Shown: positions 36,228 through 49,400 of the stretch, piece after piece
Position numbering within the stretch: the stretch's first letter is position 1
How the letters are laid out: the number at the start of each line of letters is the position of its first letter
NCBI GenBank assembly: GCA_950295325.1
Contig: OX485803.1
Location: 12,772,001-12,836,000, forward strand
DNA from: Polytrichum commune
Lineage: Eukaryota; Streptophyta; Polytrichopsida; Polytrichales; Polytrichaceae
Direction: 5' to 3'
Length of the DNA: 64,000 nt
Position numbers and translations under genes: made by a program
The notes under the pieces: generated by a model
What the model was told of the DNA's origin: nothing
Seen by the model: only the letters and a program-made list of their open reading frames with translations
The model's database searches: none

Positions 36228-37144
36228 AAGGAAACGCATGAACCTTCTTTCAAGGGTTATGCTCCAAGTGGCCATTTACCCTAAGTAACTTCTAGGATTA
36301 GTGTAAGTGGTGCGGACTAGTAAAAGTGGGAGGTGTGTGTAACCTGCCGCACATTTTGGTCAGATAAGGTTAAATGGCTAAGGAACATGTAGAATACTCA
36401 TTTGTAATGTGTGTATTCTTCGTTATGAAATGTATGATTATGCCGTACATGTTTGTGTGGCATAGATAACAATTGGGTTATGTTGTTATTCACCTTGTGT
36501 TCATTATGAAACCTCTTTGTGGATTTGATTGGTGGCATGGGCATAGGTGAGGCAGACCCTTCACAATTTTGACGGCAATCTTAGGTTTTATATATCATCT
36601 TTTTTCCAAAATATGTATATGTTGCTTAGATATTCCACAAGATGATTTGGAATGTAAAGCATATTTGAGTTGTGATAGAACTTTGAAGGATCCTTGAATA
36701 TGTCTTCTATCGAACTTGGTTTTGTAAACTTAGGATATGGAAGGCATTATGTTGCTTGAACATACAAAGTATGAAACCTTAACAACTTGGATGGCTAAGG
36801 TTTTAACTTGTTTAGTAGTATACTGAAATGAGATGATTACAATAGTATGGAAATAGATGTGCATAAATATGGTCATGAAGGGTAATCCCAACCACCCTCC
36901 CAAGTCTTGAAAGGCACATAGATATGTAAAAGAATAGATGGCCTCTGAACAAGAGGATGTTTTAAGAAGCAACAAAGCTTGAAAGTAAGTTTTGATAGAC
37001 TCAAGAAATGCCCAACTCTCTCTTGTGGGTGTAGAGCTAAAGTGTCCACTCAAACCTGCTTAAGATAAGCATTCCTCATTTGGCAACTTTTCTTATTAGA
37101 ACATCTACATTAGAGTGGTGTGTGGTTTGGTGTGGCTCCAAGAA
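36228..37144. other. Unassigned intergenic DNA
   Basis: No recognised gene. The open frame at 36730-37053 (minus) has no family motif. Confidence 0.5.
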
Positions 37145-37420
37145 TGAATGCCAAAAAGACATGTGTCTAAAAGAGATTGGATTGCGTGCTCAAAATATGA
37201 TAACTGTTCTAAGCTAAATAGTCGCCATATAGGGTGAAGGTGTTTTGCTTCATTGGCTTAATTGGGGAGACCTATGTGATTAATTAATGAGCACAAGAGT
37301 CTTCACTCATTAATGAATAAGATATTCAAATGTGCTCCAAAAATTATGAGAAAAATGGCTATGACCTCAACTTGGATTCGCTAACCATCTTTTATTGGTG
37401 GCTTGTGTTTCATATCCTAG
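37145..37420. repeat. Dispersed repeat, copy 2
   Basis: Partner of 33095-33356, same orientation. It carries an extra block of about 25 bp near 37230 ('gggtgaaggtgttttgcttc') that the other copy lacks. Confidence 0.65.
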
Positions 37421-38374
37421 GAGAAGTGAACTACACTCCCCCAGGGTGGACTCTTCATACCAGGTATGGACTAATGTGAGTGTAATAAGAGGTATTGTTT
37501 TCCTCTAGTGTGTAGATTTAACAAAGTTATCAAGATGTTTGAAGTAAATGCAAATTTACAAAAAGGGGACCCTGAGCATAATTTTTTTGACAAGAGATGT
37601 GCTAGTTTCATTTAATTTATGGGTTGTCATCCATTGTTGTCATATGGTGATAGTCCCCAATGACTTGTATATGTGATGAAGGTCTGTTTATTACATGATT
37701 TATATTTTGTGTATGTAATGGAGGCATTTATCACACTAAATTGAAAATATTAGTACAAATACATGAGTTCATTTTCTAGCCTACCGTTAGTGTGTATACA
37801 TTTGTTTTTCTCTATAAACTTCTCATATATAGAAGGTTATATTTCATAGTCACCCACGCATGTCATTTAGGTTCCCAATAAAGCATCCACCCCCTGGGAC
37901 TACACTAATTATACCAATTAGTGCGTGTTACTATATAAAATTACGCAGTGCAATAACGTCTTACTTAGAAGTTCAATTTTCACTAGTAAAAGTTCAATAA
38001 GTTGTTTGGACATCATAGAACGTAAATGACTTTACTTGGTAAAAATATTACATTCTCATCCAATAGTTATAGCACTCTGTAACTCCGAATTGTAACACAC
38101 ACTAATTGGGATGATCAGTGTAGTTGGAAAAAAGTAACCATTTAAGACCCACCTGCCTTACCTTAAGAATGTTGGGTGTGTTTGTGTGACTTGAACTAAA
38201 CGCTCTTTACAAAAGGGAAAGCCCTCTCACACAACGACATCCAGTTTTATCACATTTTCCGCGTCCCAGGATTCCCACACCGCCACCACATCACTCCCAA
38301 GCTCGAAGAGAAATTGTGTGTCGCGGAGCTGAAATACAATCTAACAAACAATTCGGAGGGACTCACGTGATTTT
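37421..38374. other. MENG upstream region
   Basis: No gene is recognised. The promoter of the methyltransferase gene should lie in the right part. Composition becomes more GC-rich from about 38230, but no clear TATA box is visible. Confidence 0.45.
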
Positions 38375-38463
38375 GAGAGAGAGAGAGAGAGAGAGCGCGG
38401 AGAGATACTCAACTTAGAGATACTTAGATGCAAAGAGCGAGGTAAACAAGTGCACGAGAGGCG
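38375..38463 (+). promoter_or_regulatory. GA-repeat 5' leader of MENG
   Basis: A (GA)10 tract (38375-38395) and purine-rich sequence sit directly before the start codon at 38464. GA/CT repeats are common in plant 5'UTRs and core promoters. A role here is inference. Confidence 0.45.
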
Positions 38464-41400
38464 ATGGCTGCTGTGATGGGACTCGGGTGTGGTGGTGGTA
38501 TACAGGCTTCGAAATTTTCCTATGTCGCACCGCCAAAGAACTTGAGCAGTTTGCAGCTTGGAAGTGGCTGGAGAACATGTGCCTCTTCATCATCTCCTGC
38601 TTCGTCTTCTTTGCAGGTCTGCAGTGCAACGAAGGGTGATGTGGCGATAACCGCGGGTGGGCAATCCTCCTCAACCATGTATAGTGTGTGAATTTTACAT
38701 GGACCGCTATGGGTGGCTGTGCTTTGCTTTGCTTGGAGATGGCGATGGTAAGGTGTTGAGGTTGTGATGAGTGTGGGTGCAGAGAGTCCGGCGCTGGTGA
38801 GTACCGAGCTAGTGGGTGAGACGGAAGTGGAGACGAGGCAGCGCCTGTTTAATCGCATTGCCCCTATGTACGACACGGTCCGATTCTTCTTCTCTCAAAC
38901 CCAAATTCTCCCTTGTCATTATCAAGGAATACGTATGTGTCTCATCAATCGCTTTGGATGAGCCACCTGTCGCTTAATGAAATTGTTGAGCTCATAATCC
39001 TGCTGTCTTTGCCCTTTGCATCAAAACCTGTGAAACCTGTGAAACCCTGGAACAATGCTGCACCATTTGTAAAAACAGGTTTCTTACGGCTACAGAAAAT
39101 GACCAATTGAGCATCATGCATGGCAGTTGAATGATTTGGGCTTCCCATACAATTTCTTCCCCGCAGTGAGCAATTAAGGAGGCCTTATTAAAATTTGGTC
39201 TCTTTTCAATTTCTTTGGACGACCACCTGCCGCTTAATTTAGGGCATTGAGCTAATCCCTCCGTCTTACTTATGGCAGAGTTAAGGAGGTTGTCTTATTG
39301 AATGTGTGCCTCCATTCAATTGCTTTGGATGAGCCAACTGCCGCTTAATCAAGTCATTGAGCTAATCGAGCTCTCTTTGCTCGTTGCACCAAAACCCACA
39401 AAACCCTGGGATAATGCTGCCGCACTTGTAACAACAGGTTTCTTATGGCTACTGAAAATGACGAATTGAGGATATTGCATGTCGATTCAATGATTTTGGT
39501 CTTGCCAAGCAAATTCTCCCTCACAGTGAGATATTTTTTTAGAATTTGAGGAGGAGACTTTACTGAATGTGTGTCTCCCTTCAATGGCTTTGGATGAGCC
39601 ACCTTCCGCTTAACCCTGGCTGCTGCACCACTTGTTACAACAGGTTCCTTATGGTAGGATTAAGGATGAGGTCTTATTGAATGTGTGTCTCCCTTCATTT
39701 GCTTTGGATAAGCCACCTGCCGTGTAACCAAGTCCTTGAGCTTATCTTGCTGTCTTAGCTCGCTGCATCAAAAACTCGCAAAACTGTGGGATAATGTTGC
39801 ACCACTTGTAACAACAGGTCTCTTTTATGGCTACAGAAAATGACCAATTAACTGTGTTGCATGGCAGTTAAACGATTGGCTGAGCTTAGGACAACATAGA
39901 ATCTGGAAGCGAATGGTTGTTGCGTGGAGTGGGTCAGTCTTTGCATCTCCACCCTCTCTGCCCTTACTCTCCATCCTGAATTTTGATTGTCAGGGCATCA
40001 CAAGTTCCGGAGCTTCGGTTAATTAACTTTTTGTATGAGATGATAATTGAATCGAGAAGCTGACGATTCTCTTCACTTGGGGGCAGGAAGTTCTAGATCC
40101 TTGAGAGTTAGCGTCATATTCAGTTTGAAGGACATGCGATCTTATGCTGTGATTCCTCATATTTTGGAAGCTGGTGGGACGAATTCCTGGCATTTCAGGC
40201 TAATTCATAATTTACTTTGCTTCTGACGGTTTTGATCATTGATTTGTGCAGCAGGCACATGACTTGGTGCTTGGAACTTTGAACTTGGATGCATGTTTTT
40301 CTCATATGTTCTTGGGGCATCTTTTGTAGAGCTAAAAAGGGAGACTCTGTACTCGACATCTGTTGTGGGAGTGGTGATGTGGTGTTTCTATTGGAGGAGA
40401 AAGTCAGGCCCACAGGCTCGGTTTGTGTTCTCCCCTCCCGTCTTGTGTTTTGATATAGTTGTATGAATGGTGGATCCAGTGAATTTTGATGGGAGAATTA
40501 ATTGTCTTCCACCAGAGTTGGAAACTAAGATATCTCACACAGGATCCTGATCAAAACCGACAGCTGACCTTTTTGAGATGTACATGGAAGCAAACTAAAT
40601 GCACTTGTTCTTTGTTATGGCAGGTTGTCGGTTTAGATTATGCTCAAGAACAGCTGGATGTTGCCTATCAACGCCAACTTGACTCCAATATTAAGTATAC
40701 AACTAAGATAAAGTAAGTACCTCACTACTTCATCTTTTCTTGTGGTTGGTATCTGAGTCCAGATTCTGAAGAATGATGAGGACCTTCGACTGTAGAAGTA
40801 AGCCATTTAATTGTCTTCTTCTTGTCCTTATCAAAGGAACATTTCTAACTGCGGACTGAAATGCTGATAGGACATTGACTTTCTATATTTTGTAAGTCAG
40901 GGAGCACTCACATTCGTGTATGGTTCGTACTGTTGACATCACTAGTTGGTGTTTAGGTGATGCCCTCAACCTGCCTTTTGAAGATGAAAGCTTTGATGCT
41001 ATCACCATGGCTTATGGGCTCCGAAATGTGGCCAGTGTGCCTCTAGCTTTGAAGGAAATTCACAAAGTACTAAAGCAAGGTGTGTCTTCAAAGACCGAAA
41101 TTGAAGTTACTTGACATGGCACTCTTACCATTTGTGTGTTCAAATGTGCTCAGCATATGTGATATCCATGGCATGGGGTTGGAGTTAAGGACTAGTTTCT
41201 TATGAATGCTTAACCTATACTACTGTGCTTTTGTTGTTGTTTGCAGGCTCAAAGGCCTCGATTCTGGATTTCAATCGCAGTGAAAATTCAGATGTTTTGG
41301 GGTTCCAGGTATTTCTCAACAACCCTTGTCAGTAACTGGATCAGTGGAAATTTTTATATCACATATATTTTGTAAATTTGATAAAATACCAATGAGTGGT

Positions 41401-42113
41401 TCCTCAAATCTGGTGGACACAATTAAAATAAATTGGAGGGAACTTATATTGAGTTAACAATTGCTGACATTCTGGAGGCTCTTTATCATCTGTACAACAG
41501 TTTGTGGCATGTCTTTCAATCAAAGCTGTAGCTCACAGGGGAAGAGATGTAGCAGTTTTTGATTCTAGTATAGTGCTAGGCTTGAAATTATGTCAGGAAC
41601 CAATATATTCCTATAGCTTCGTGAGTTGAGTTCATACAATATGAACAAGAAATGTTTCTCACATGTGCACATGTTCCAGGGATGGATGCTTGACAACCTA
41701 GTGGTTCCAGTTGCCTCACAATTTGGCATGGAAGATGAGTATGCATATTTGAAAACATCAATAGCACGTTTCCCGACAGGTGAATTTCGGGTGCACAACC
41801 TGCAAATTTGGGGCCCACATGTTTGGTATTTGCATATTTAGGGGCTTTGAAGATTCTAGATGGATGACAGACACTGCTCCAGGTGTTTCTGGCATCACAA
41901 AGTCCATTGTTTAATTTTGACATTTATATGTGCTTGAAATCTTCCAAAACTTTCTTCAGCTCTTGGTGTAACTTAGAGGGAGATTGATTGATTTGTTGTT
42001 GTTGTTATGCAGGTCCTGAGCAGGAGGATCTTGCACTGAAGGCAGGGTTTGCTAAAGCTATCCATTATGAGCTTGCAGGAGGCTTGATGGGGGTCTTGGT
42101 CTTGACCAAATAG
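38464..42113 (+). CDS. 2-phytyl-1,4-naphthoquinone methyltransferase, plastid (UbiE/MenG family)
   Basis: Nine exons inferred from GT-AG sites and frame: 38464-38683 (end uncertain), 38783-38877, 39868-39932, 40330-40420, 40624-40712, 40946-41079, 41247-41308, 41680-41779, 42013-42113. The product is about 318 residues; plant MENG is about 260, the extra being a long Ser/Ala-rich N-terminus that reads as a transit peptide. It performs the SAM-dependent C-methylation that completes phylloquinone, the photosystem I cofactor. Visible motifs: RLFNRIAPMYDTLNDWLSLG (the UbiE signature, joined across exons 2-3), VLDICCGSGDVVF (SAM motif I, about 134-146), VVGLDYAQEQLDVA, GDALNLPFEDESFDAITMAY followed by GLRNV, and the GGLMGVLVLTK end. 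The first intron is the weakest call: donor 38684 and acceptor 38782 keep frame. An ATG at 38767 would give a form lacking the transit peptide. Intron 2 is packed with repeats. Confidence 0.93.
38953..39867 (+). repeat. Alternating long/short tandem repeat in MENG intron 2
   Basis: Five diverged units each begin near 'ctttggatgagccacctgcc': 38953, 39215, 39323, 39587 and 39702. Lengths alternate long (about 265) and short (about 110), so the higher-order period is about 375 bp. The long units share 'cttgtaacaacaggtttctt' and 'gaaaatgac(c/g)aatt'. The last long unit runs into the real acceptor and exon 3 ('gttgcatggcag' then 'ttaaacgattgg'). The two earlier long units carry decayed versions of that acceptor and exon head near 39119 and 39468. 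Confidence 0.8.
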
Positions 42114-42889
42114 ACCTTTGGTTTCATTGGCATCATAAACATGTCTTGAACTCCCTTATCACATTTTCTTATTCTTACTATGCCCGGGGGGGGCACCTGT
42201 TGCAGGCTGCCCTACCAGTCAACTGAAGAACATGTGAAGGTTGATGTCTTGCTGGCTTCAATGAAACTTGATTATCAATAGGGAATGCACTTAGCCTCAA
42301 TTGTCTCTGTCAAATTCAGGATTAAATTTGTGCTTTAGGTGTGTACTGTAGTTAGGTAGGGCTTGCACCACAAGGCATTTTTTCCTATCACTGGTGGAAA
42401 AGTTATCTCATGTCTCACCAGATCCTGTTGGTAACTAACTTAATGGCAAGTAAACATATTGTTGATAAGTTTTGCATTGAAACTCAGGCCTTTGTGTTGA
42501 TTACTTAGGACATGGGGGGTCAGGAGGGTTTGCTACCGTAGAGTATGGTTTTTGCCACAAGTCGGAACATGATTACTCATGGGGCTAAATATAGATGTGT
42601 TTGTGATAGTGTAGGTTAAAAGTCCATGTAACTTATCATTAGAGCTCAGTATAAGTTCCTGAAGGGTGCCAAGGAAATGGGCCATTGATAACTTACGAAA
42701 CATGGTAAATTACTGGTAGAGATGTTACCAAATCATTGAGAACTAAAGCTCCCGGTTGGTGCAAAGTTTGGAGTCTAACTTACTGAAGTTTGTTAATTTG
42801 TGCTACAAATTGACCATCGATGATTTTCAAGCTTTCAATTCATCCTGAAAGTTAATACATGCTATTCGATTTGCTAAATAATACTACTT
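42114..42889. other. MENG 3' flank
   Basis: Must contain the 3'UTR. A run of G (about 42186-42192) interrupts otherwise mixed sequence. No second gene is recognised. Confidence 0.5.
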
Positions 42890-43800
42890 GGCCGTTTGGG
42901 TCATTCCACCAATCATGGAGGAAAGTAATTTTCACATGTGGGCCTCACAAACATAGTGGTAAGTTTAAGTTATTTGTTTGTACGTAGAGGCTGACACTTG
43001 GAAATTTAGGTGGAGTTATATTCTCGGCACTATTCATAGGAAGCAACATTCATTCTGGCACCATTCACTAGAAACATTGTTCATAGTAGCACCATTCACT
43101 ATTCAAGCTGACACTATTCTTAATATTCATACTCTTCTACATTGGCACTATTCATACTATTTCATTATTGATACTGACATTAGTTTCTTCCCATTATCTA
43201 GAGTAGATAGACCTAATTTTGGTAACTTAAGAAATTCCGTATAAGTGTATTATAGGTTCGATATTGGGGTGATTTTCCATAGCTCTGGAAATTGATATTA
43301 CAATGTGAACCCCCAAAAATCACAATCTATTTCCAAGTTTTGAAATTGTTGTAAGTTTTCAAAGGCAAGATTCTCTCCCAACCCATATTCATAGCATAGG
43401 TCGACTTATTTTCGATTATTGGGAGACGAAACTTGAGTACAATTAGTACCCTTTTTAGGAGGGACCCAAATCCATGCCCTTTTATCTTACTTTCTTTTAT
43501 CACAACGAATGTGATGGCTACACCCTGACGACATGTGTGATTCTTCATGACTATTTCCATCACGTCAAAGAATAACAACTACACATGTGGAACTTCAAGA
43601 TTATAAGGGACTCTCTATAGGAAGATTGAAGAAATGGGGGGGGGGGGGGGGGGGAGTTATCGGAAATGGGTTTGTCTACTCTAAGTTTCTCCAATGAAGA
43701 AAAGACCGTGAAAATCCTTGCCAGATGCTCAATATAGAACTCAAACTCAATCATATGGTTGAGTAATGTTATGTAGATTGACAACGCCAAGTATATTAAG
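42890..43800. repeat. Dispersed repeat, copy 2 (uninterrupted)
   Basis: Matches 13908-14188 and about 15147-15190 in order. It contains several 'ggcac(c/t)attca' motifs at 43025-43190 and 'tatggttgagtaatgt' near 43753. The Harbinger-like element of the other copy is absent. A 19-base G run lies at 43636-43654. Confidence 0.6.
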
Positions 43801-44383
43801 TTGAAACCAAAGCATGTTCTTTGAGAATAATTACGGTAAACACATCATATTTAGGTGGTGTTGATAGATATTGAATTGCAGGTCATGACTTATGACCACA
43901 TGTTGGCATATCATAATTCTCTTTGGAACAAAATCATAACTTTCACAGTAAGTAAGACGAGAAAATAAAGTGTCATAATTCTCTAAGTTAACAAACATTA
44001 ACAAACAATGTTGTAGAATGATGCCTGTAGGTTGCTATGAACTTTTCCTTGGCTTCATAAATTTTTTAAACGGCAATTGATTGTAATTACAGCGATAATT
44101 GTTAAATGAAGAGTGTTCAATTGATTTGAACGACAATGAAGGTGAAATACGGTTTTCTTTTTTCCTACTAACTCGTATTGAATGAAATTATTATAGATAC
44201 AATTGGGTCACAAATACAAGCACAAAGTGGGATGTCTCCATCAAATGCTAGACAAACGTTATGTCAACCATGGTCATTCTACATTCTTGGTCATAGTTGA
44301 ATGACAACAAAACCACAAGTGTCGGTGGTGGTGAGGTGAGATCAAGAGGGACTTGATCGTCTAGTTTTTAATATTGATACTAA
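43801..44383. other. Unassigned intergenic DNA
   Basis: No gene or element boundary is recognised. Confidence 0.45.
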
Positions 44384-44823
44384 GAGGTTGTTTACACCAT
44401 GGACCATGAAGTCATCTCAGGGCCATGTAAGAACGTCGATTGGTTGTTGAACTCATCCTGGGACCACTTCGGTTTACACCAAGGAAAAAATGTCAGATTG
44501 ACCATGGAGATTGAGGTCCCCAAACGACATGTTGTAAGGCCTACATAATCCACTAACATGGTCCAACGGGTTTTGCGGTGAGAGAGGCAAAAGAGGTCGT
44601 TTGGCAGGACAAGGCACGGGCCCATGACAGAGAAATGCTCTCATAATAAATTTTTAATGAATTTTATTTTTGGGACTTTAATATACAACTCTTCCCACTA
44701 GGTAAGGCTTTGGAAATTTTTTTTTTGAGGAATCGGGCCATGGAAGTTGGACCATCAAGTCAGACCATGGGAAAAGGCCATCTTCCATGGTCCGACTTCA
44801 TGGTCCATGGTGTAAACGAACCC
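44384..44823. mobile_element. PIF/Harbinger-like MITE, second TIR type (440 bp)
   Basis: The left end 'gaggttgtttacaccatgg' and the right end, read inversely as 'gggttcgtttacaccatgg', are followed on both sides by 'accatgaagtc', giving TIRs of about 30 bp. TAA flanks the element (44381-44383 and 44824-44826). It differs from the 'gggcc...ttcacac' group, so it is a separate subfamily. No coding content. Confidence 0.78.
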
Positions 44824-46453
44824 TAAGAGCCTTGACATATATGAGGAGGAACATGACATTCTTGATGATGAGGCGGAATTGCTTGTGAATAGGCCAAGAG
44901 TACTCAAGGAGATTCTTCTGAGTATCTAGAATTGAACTCGGAGTAGCAGTACAAAATTTCTCACATTATTGTCAAGATTGAAAACCATAAGATCATAAGT
45001 TTGTATTTACGAAGGGTTGTGAATAGAGTACAAAGTTAAAACGAAGGGCATTTTATTTTGGTGCCCCTCAATTTGAAATGTAGTGTTAGAAATACTAACC
45101 GTGGGGGCCTTGATAAGCTCGCCTCCTTCCAAAATCTCGAAGGATAAAATGTCTTATTAGAGTTATCTGTAAAGTCTCTCAAAGAAGGACGAAATCGTGG
45201 ATTTGATCTTTCTTTGAGTAAATTTTCTATTAAGAACTCATTAGTTTGTCGTGTATCGGACCTGTTTTGAAAGTTGGGTGAAACTTTTGGGACGTCCTCT
45301 TTCCATCCCTTGAACTTTGAGAATTTTTTGGGATCTAAAATAAGGTATGTGCATGGGACCCATTGTCCTGAATCTCATATTGGCCTATGCAAGGTTAGCT
45401 TGGCCCCACCCATCCTAGTACGACAAACTAAAAAGCTGGTTTTTAATAGCCCAACACTACTCTTTTGTGTATGGTGATTTAAGCATTAAGAAACCTTGGA
45501 TGACTTTGTATTAATTCTCATAAACTCAAGGTTTGGGACTAAACCCATGGTTTCATCGGCTTTACTTTCCAAATTACTCTATTCTACTAGGTAGATTGAG
45601 ACAATATTTGGTGACCATGAGACCATTGTTTGGGTTATCATGTTGGAAAGGGAACATGAAATTTCCTTAAACCAAATTGGTTAAATTAGAATGTTGATGC
45701 TTTGAAATTCATAAAGTCAATGGTCCTTCATATAAAGACAAACATTATCTATATCTGTTGAAACAACAATCACATTTCATAAATGGCTACATTTTGGGAA
45801 ATTTGTACTTTATTTTTGTTTTCAATTATAGGTGCAACAACAAATTTTGAATATATATAATCATGGAAAACTAGCTAAATATCTTCATCATGCATGCTCA
45901 CATTGTTGCGAAACACCTCAAACCGGGCTCGAGCCATCTCTCCTTATGATTTTTTTTGTAAACAAAGTAGGCTAAGATGGCAAGTAGTAAATGAGTATAG
46001 TAAGAAGCAAAGTGCCCTAACTTCTTGGTTTGTCCTTTGTTGCTTTCCTTCTTTGCATGATTTGCACATTTTGTTGCAAACTCAAGCAATCTCCCCTTCT
46101 CCATGTTGTTTATGTGTTAATAATGAAAAATTTGCAAGCCATTTTAGTGCAATGTTACTTGAAGTAGGAATTTGCCATCTTTGACTTGAAATCAATTTTC
46201 CTATACTTTGAAGAAAGGAAACAAAAGTAATCATTTTTTTTCTTTTTTCTTTGGTGCATTCTTAATCCAAATCATCAAACTTCACCCAAGTGCTTTTAGG
46301 AAGAGTAAAGTGATGCATGTTGATTTTAGGGTTTCCAAATCATGCATGACGTTTAAATGTATCATGTGTGACATCTTAATACGACCCACATCAAGAAGTA
46401 GGTAAAGATTGTGCATTGGCAGATTTTGATAGAATTGGTTTTAACAAAAGAAA
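44824..46453. other. FPA-like gene upstream region
   Basis: AT-rich, no gene recognised. It should include the promoter and any 5'UTR of the RNA-binding protein gene. No convincing TATA box was identified. Confidence 0.45.
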
Positions 46454-49400
46454 ATGCAATTTCGTCATGATCTTGACAGAGGAGGTTTTGGTATGCGAAG
46501 GCATCCGGAAAATCCACATTTTGTGGTACGTTTCCCTAATACTTTTGAGCATTTTGATTCATTAAACTACATGTGAGTGACTAATTTGAGAGGCCATCGT
46601 CAACCAATGTATAGAACATAAAAATTCTTCTTTGAAAGTTATTTTGAGAGGTTTTGTGTCAAGTTTGTGGTACATTTAAGCAAATTCGTCTGACCTTTTT
46701 AAATTTAGAAACCCATATGTTGATTTTTGAGTGGTGATTTTGAGAGTTTGTCATCATTCATGGACTTTGAGAACATAGAACTCCTCTTAAAAGTTCTTGT
46801 AAGTGATTTTATATCAAGTTTGTGATATGTTTTGCACCACCTTGATTTTGAAACCTAGATGTGAGTGCTAATTTATTTGAGAGTCCATCATAATTCAAAC
46901 ATAAAACACTTCGTTGAAAGTTATTGTGGGCAATTTTTGTGTCACAATTGTGGTAGATTTTGCAAATAAGCTTCAACTTTTTAACTTAATAGCCTACAAT
47001 ATGAGTGGTCAGTTTGAGAAACCATCATCATTCAAAAGTTCATAGACCACAAGACTCTTCTTTGAAAATTAATGTGTGTGGTTGTGTGTTAGGTTCGTTG
47101 TAAGTTTTGCAAACACGTTTGAAAATCCTCCATGTGTGTGGTTAATTTGAGAGGTCTTCATCATTCAATGATTTTTAGAATATAAAAATCTTCTTTCATA
47201 TATTGTGTTTGGTTTTTGTGTCAAATTTGTTGATGTTAGGAATGGATACGCTTGCTTTGCTTTGATTGCTCTTTTTTGAAAGTTATTGTGTGCGATTTTG
47301 TGTTGGGTTTGTGGTTATTTTTTGCAGATTCGATTGAAAATCCTACACATGTGTGGTTAATTTGAGAGGTCATCATCATTCAATAATTTGTAGCAAACAA
47401 AACTCTTCTTCGAAAGATATTGTGAACAGTTTTTGTGTCAGGTTTGTGTTGAAATTAAGGAATGGATTTTGCTTGGTTTGCTTTGATTGCAGGTGCCCCC
47501 TCCATTTCGAGGAGGGTTTCCAATCGATTATGGACCACGTATAGATGACTCTTGGCGGCAAGGGATGCCAACACCTACTGCGTCACGGAATGCGACAATG
47601 TATAATATGTGCAAACAACAAGATGAGCAACTTGACGATGGACCACCGTCAAAGCATTTATGGGTAGGCAATGTGTCACAAGACACCACGGATCACGTTC
47701 TAAAGGAGAAGTTTGCACAATTTGGAGAAGTTGAGAGTGTCACGGTCTATCCCTCCCGAAACTATGCTTTTGTAAATCTCAAGAACCAAGATGAGGCAAT
47801 GAATGCCAAGATACACCTCCAAGGTGTCTACCTTGGTGGTTTTGCTATGCGAATTGAGTTTGCTAAAGGGGTAAGAGTGTGCTTGAATTTTGTTCATTGA
47901 AATACAATCTTCTACACATACATGAAAGGTAAATATAATGTTCGTTTTCTGTGACGACTCAAAAGCTCCTTCACCCTGGATGCAATTCTTCGTTCCTTGT
48001 TGATAACCTCAAACCGTGGAACTGGACCTTCAACAACCCTTCTTATTGTTCAACGACATTTTCAAAGGTTGTTGATCATATGTTTTGATCGTTGAGCATT
48101 TTGTCAAATTACATTAAGTTGAGCTGGAAACATTCACCAACATTTTGACGACTTCTAGAATTTCACCGATGTTTTGATTGTGATATCTGATCAACTACTT
48201 TCGTGTCATCATGTAGCGAACAGCAAAATCAGACACAACAAAAGGACGAGATGCGTATAATGATAATGTTGAAGGAGCCGCTTCAAATCAGGTTTAGTGA
48301 AACTTTCACCGACTTTGTTAAATATCCTCAGGAGGGTTGGTTCATTAAAATTTCTGAAAGGCCAATTGTGCAAGAAAAATATCGACGAAACATATAAATA
48401 TTGTGGTTTGATTTGTAGGATATGCAAAGTCGGCATCTGTGGATAGGTGGAGTAGGCACACACACAGTAAAGGAACAACTAGAGGCTGAGTTGCGGAAGT
48501 TTGGACCCATTGAAGAATTCAAGATTTTACGCGATCGCCATTGTGCGTTCGTGGACTTTGTGCGGCTCGATGACGCAATTGCCGCTTTAGAGGGCCTTCA
48601 TCGCAAACGTGTTGGAAATGACGAACTGCGCGTCGAGTATGGACGTAATTACATAGCAAAAAGGGTATGTTAAGTTACATCTGTATGGTTACTTCAGGTG
48701 ACCCAATAGATGTGATAAATGTGAAAAGCTGAACAAAGCTTTGTAGATGGAATATAGTTTTAGTGTAAGCAGAAATATTGACATACATTTGGATTTGGAA
48801 TATGTGCAGAAAGCAGAAGCTCGAGGAGATGAAAGGAGTGTCACGCCTAAAGAAAATTGGGTGGCACCTAATCCTTGCAACGGATTCCAAGATGCTATGC
48901 AGGTTTTCCACCACGATTCTTCTCTGTACACTTGAGCTTCGGGTTTGTAAGGTGGACCTAATTATTTCCACACATATTGTGTGAATTGGGTTGCATTTGC
49001 ATGCCATCGATTTTTAGGGGAAAACGTATAGTAAATGTATTTTGAACTTTTTAATAAGCAAGAAAATAAATGCATCAGATGTAATATGTTTTACAGAACG
49101 GTGGAGATCGAGTGGAAGAGGGAGACAACAAGGGTGAACGAGACGGTGGCCCAAGCGAGGTGTTATGGATTGGATTTCCGTTGACAACAAAAATTGAAGA
49201 GCAAACGTTGCTCAACGCTTTCAGTCCGTTTGGGGAGATTGAGAAAGTGAAAACATTCCCCGGTCGCACGTATGCATTCGTGCGGTTTAAGAACAAAGAC
49301 GACGCTGCACGTGCCAAAGATAATCTTGACGGAAAATTGTTCAGCGACCCACGTGTGCACATACGGTTTTCAAAAAGTGAGATCGGGCCAATTGAGAGCT

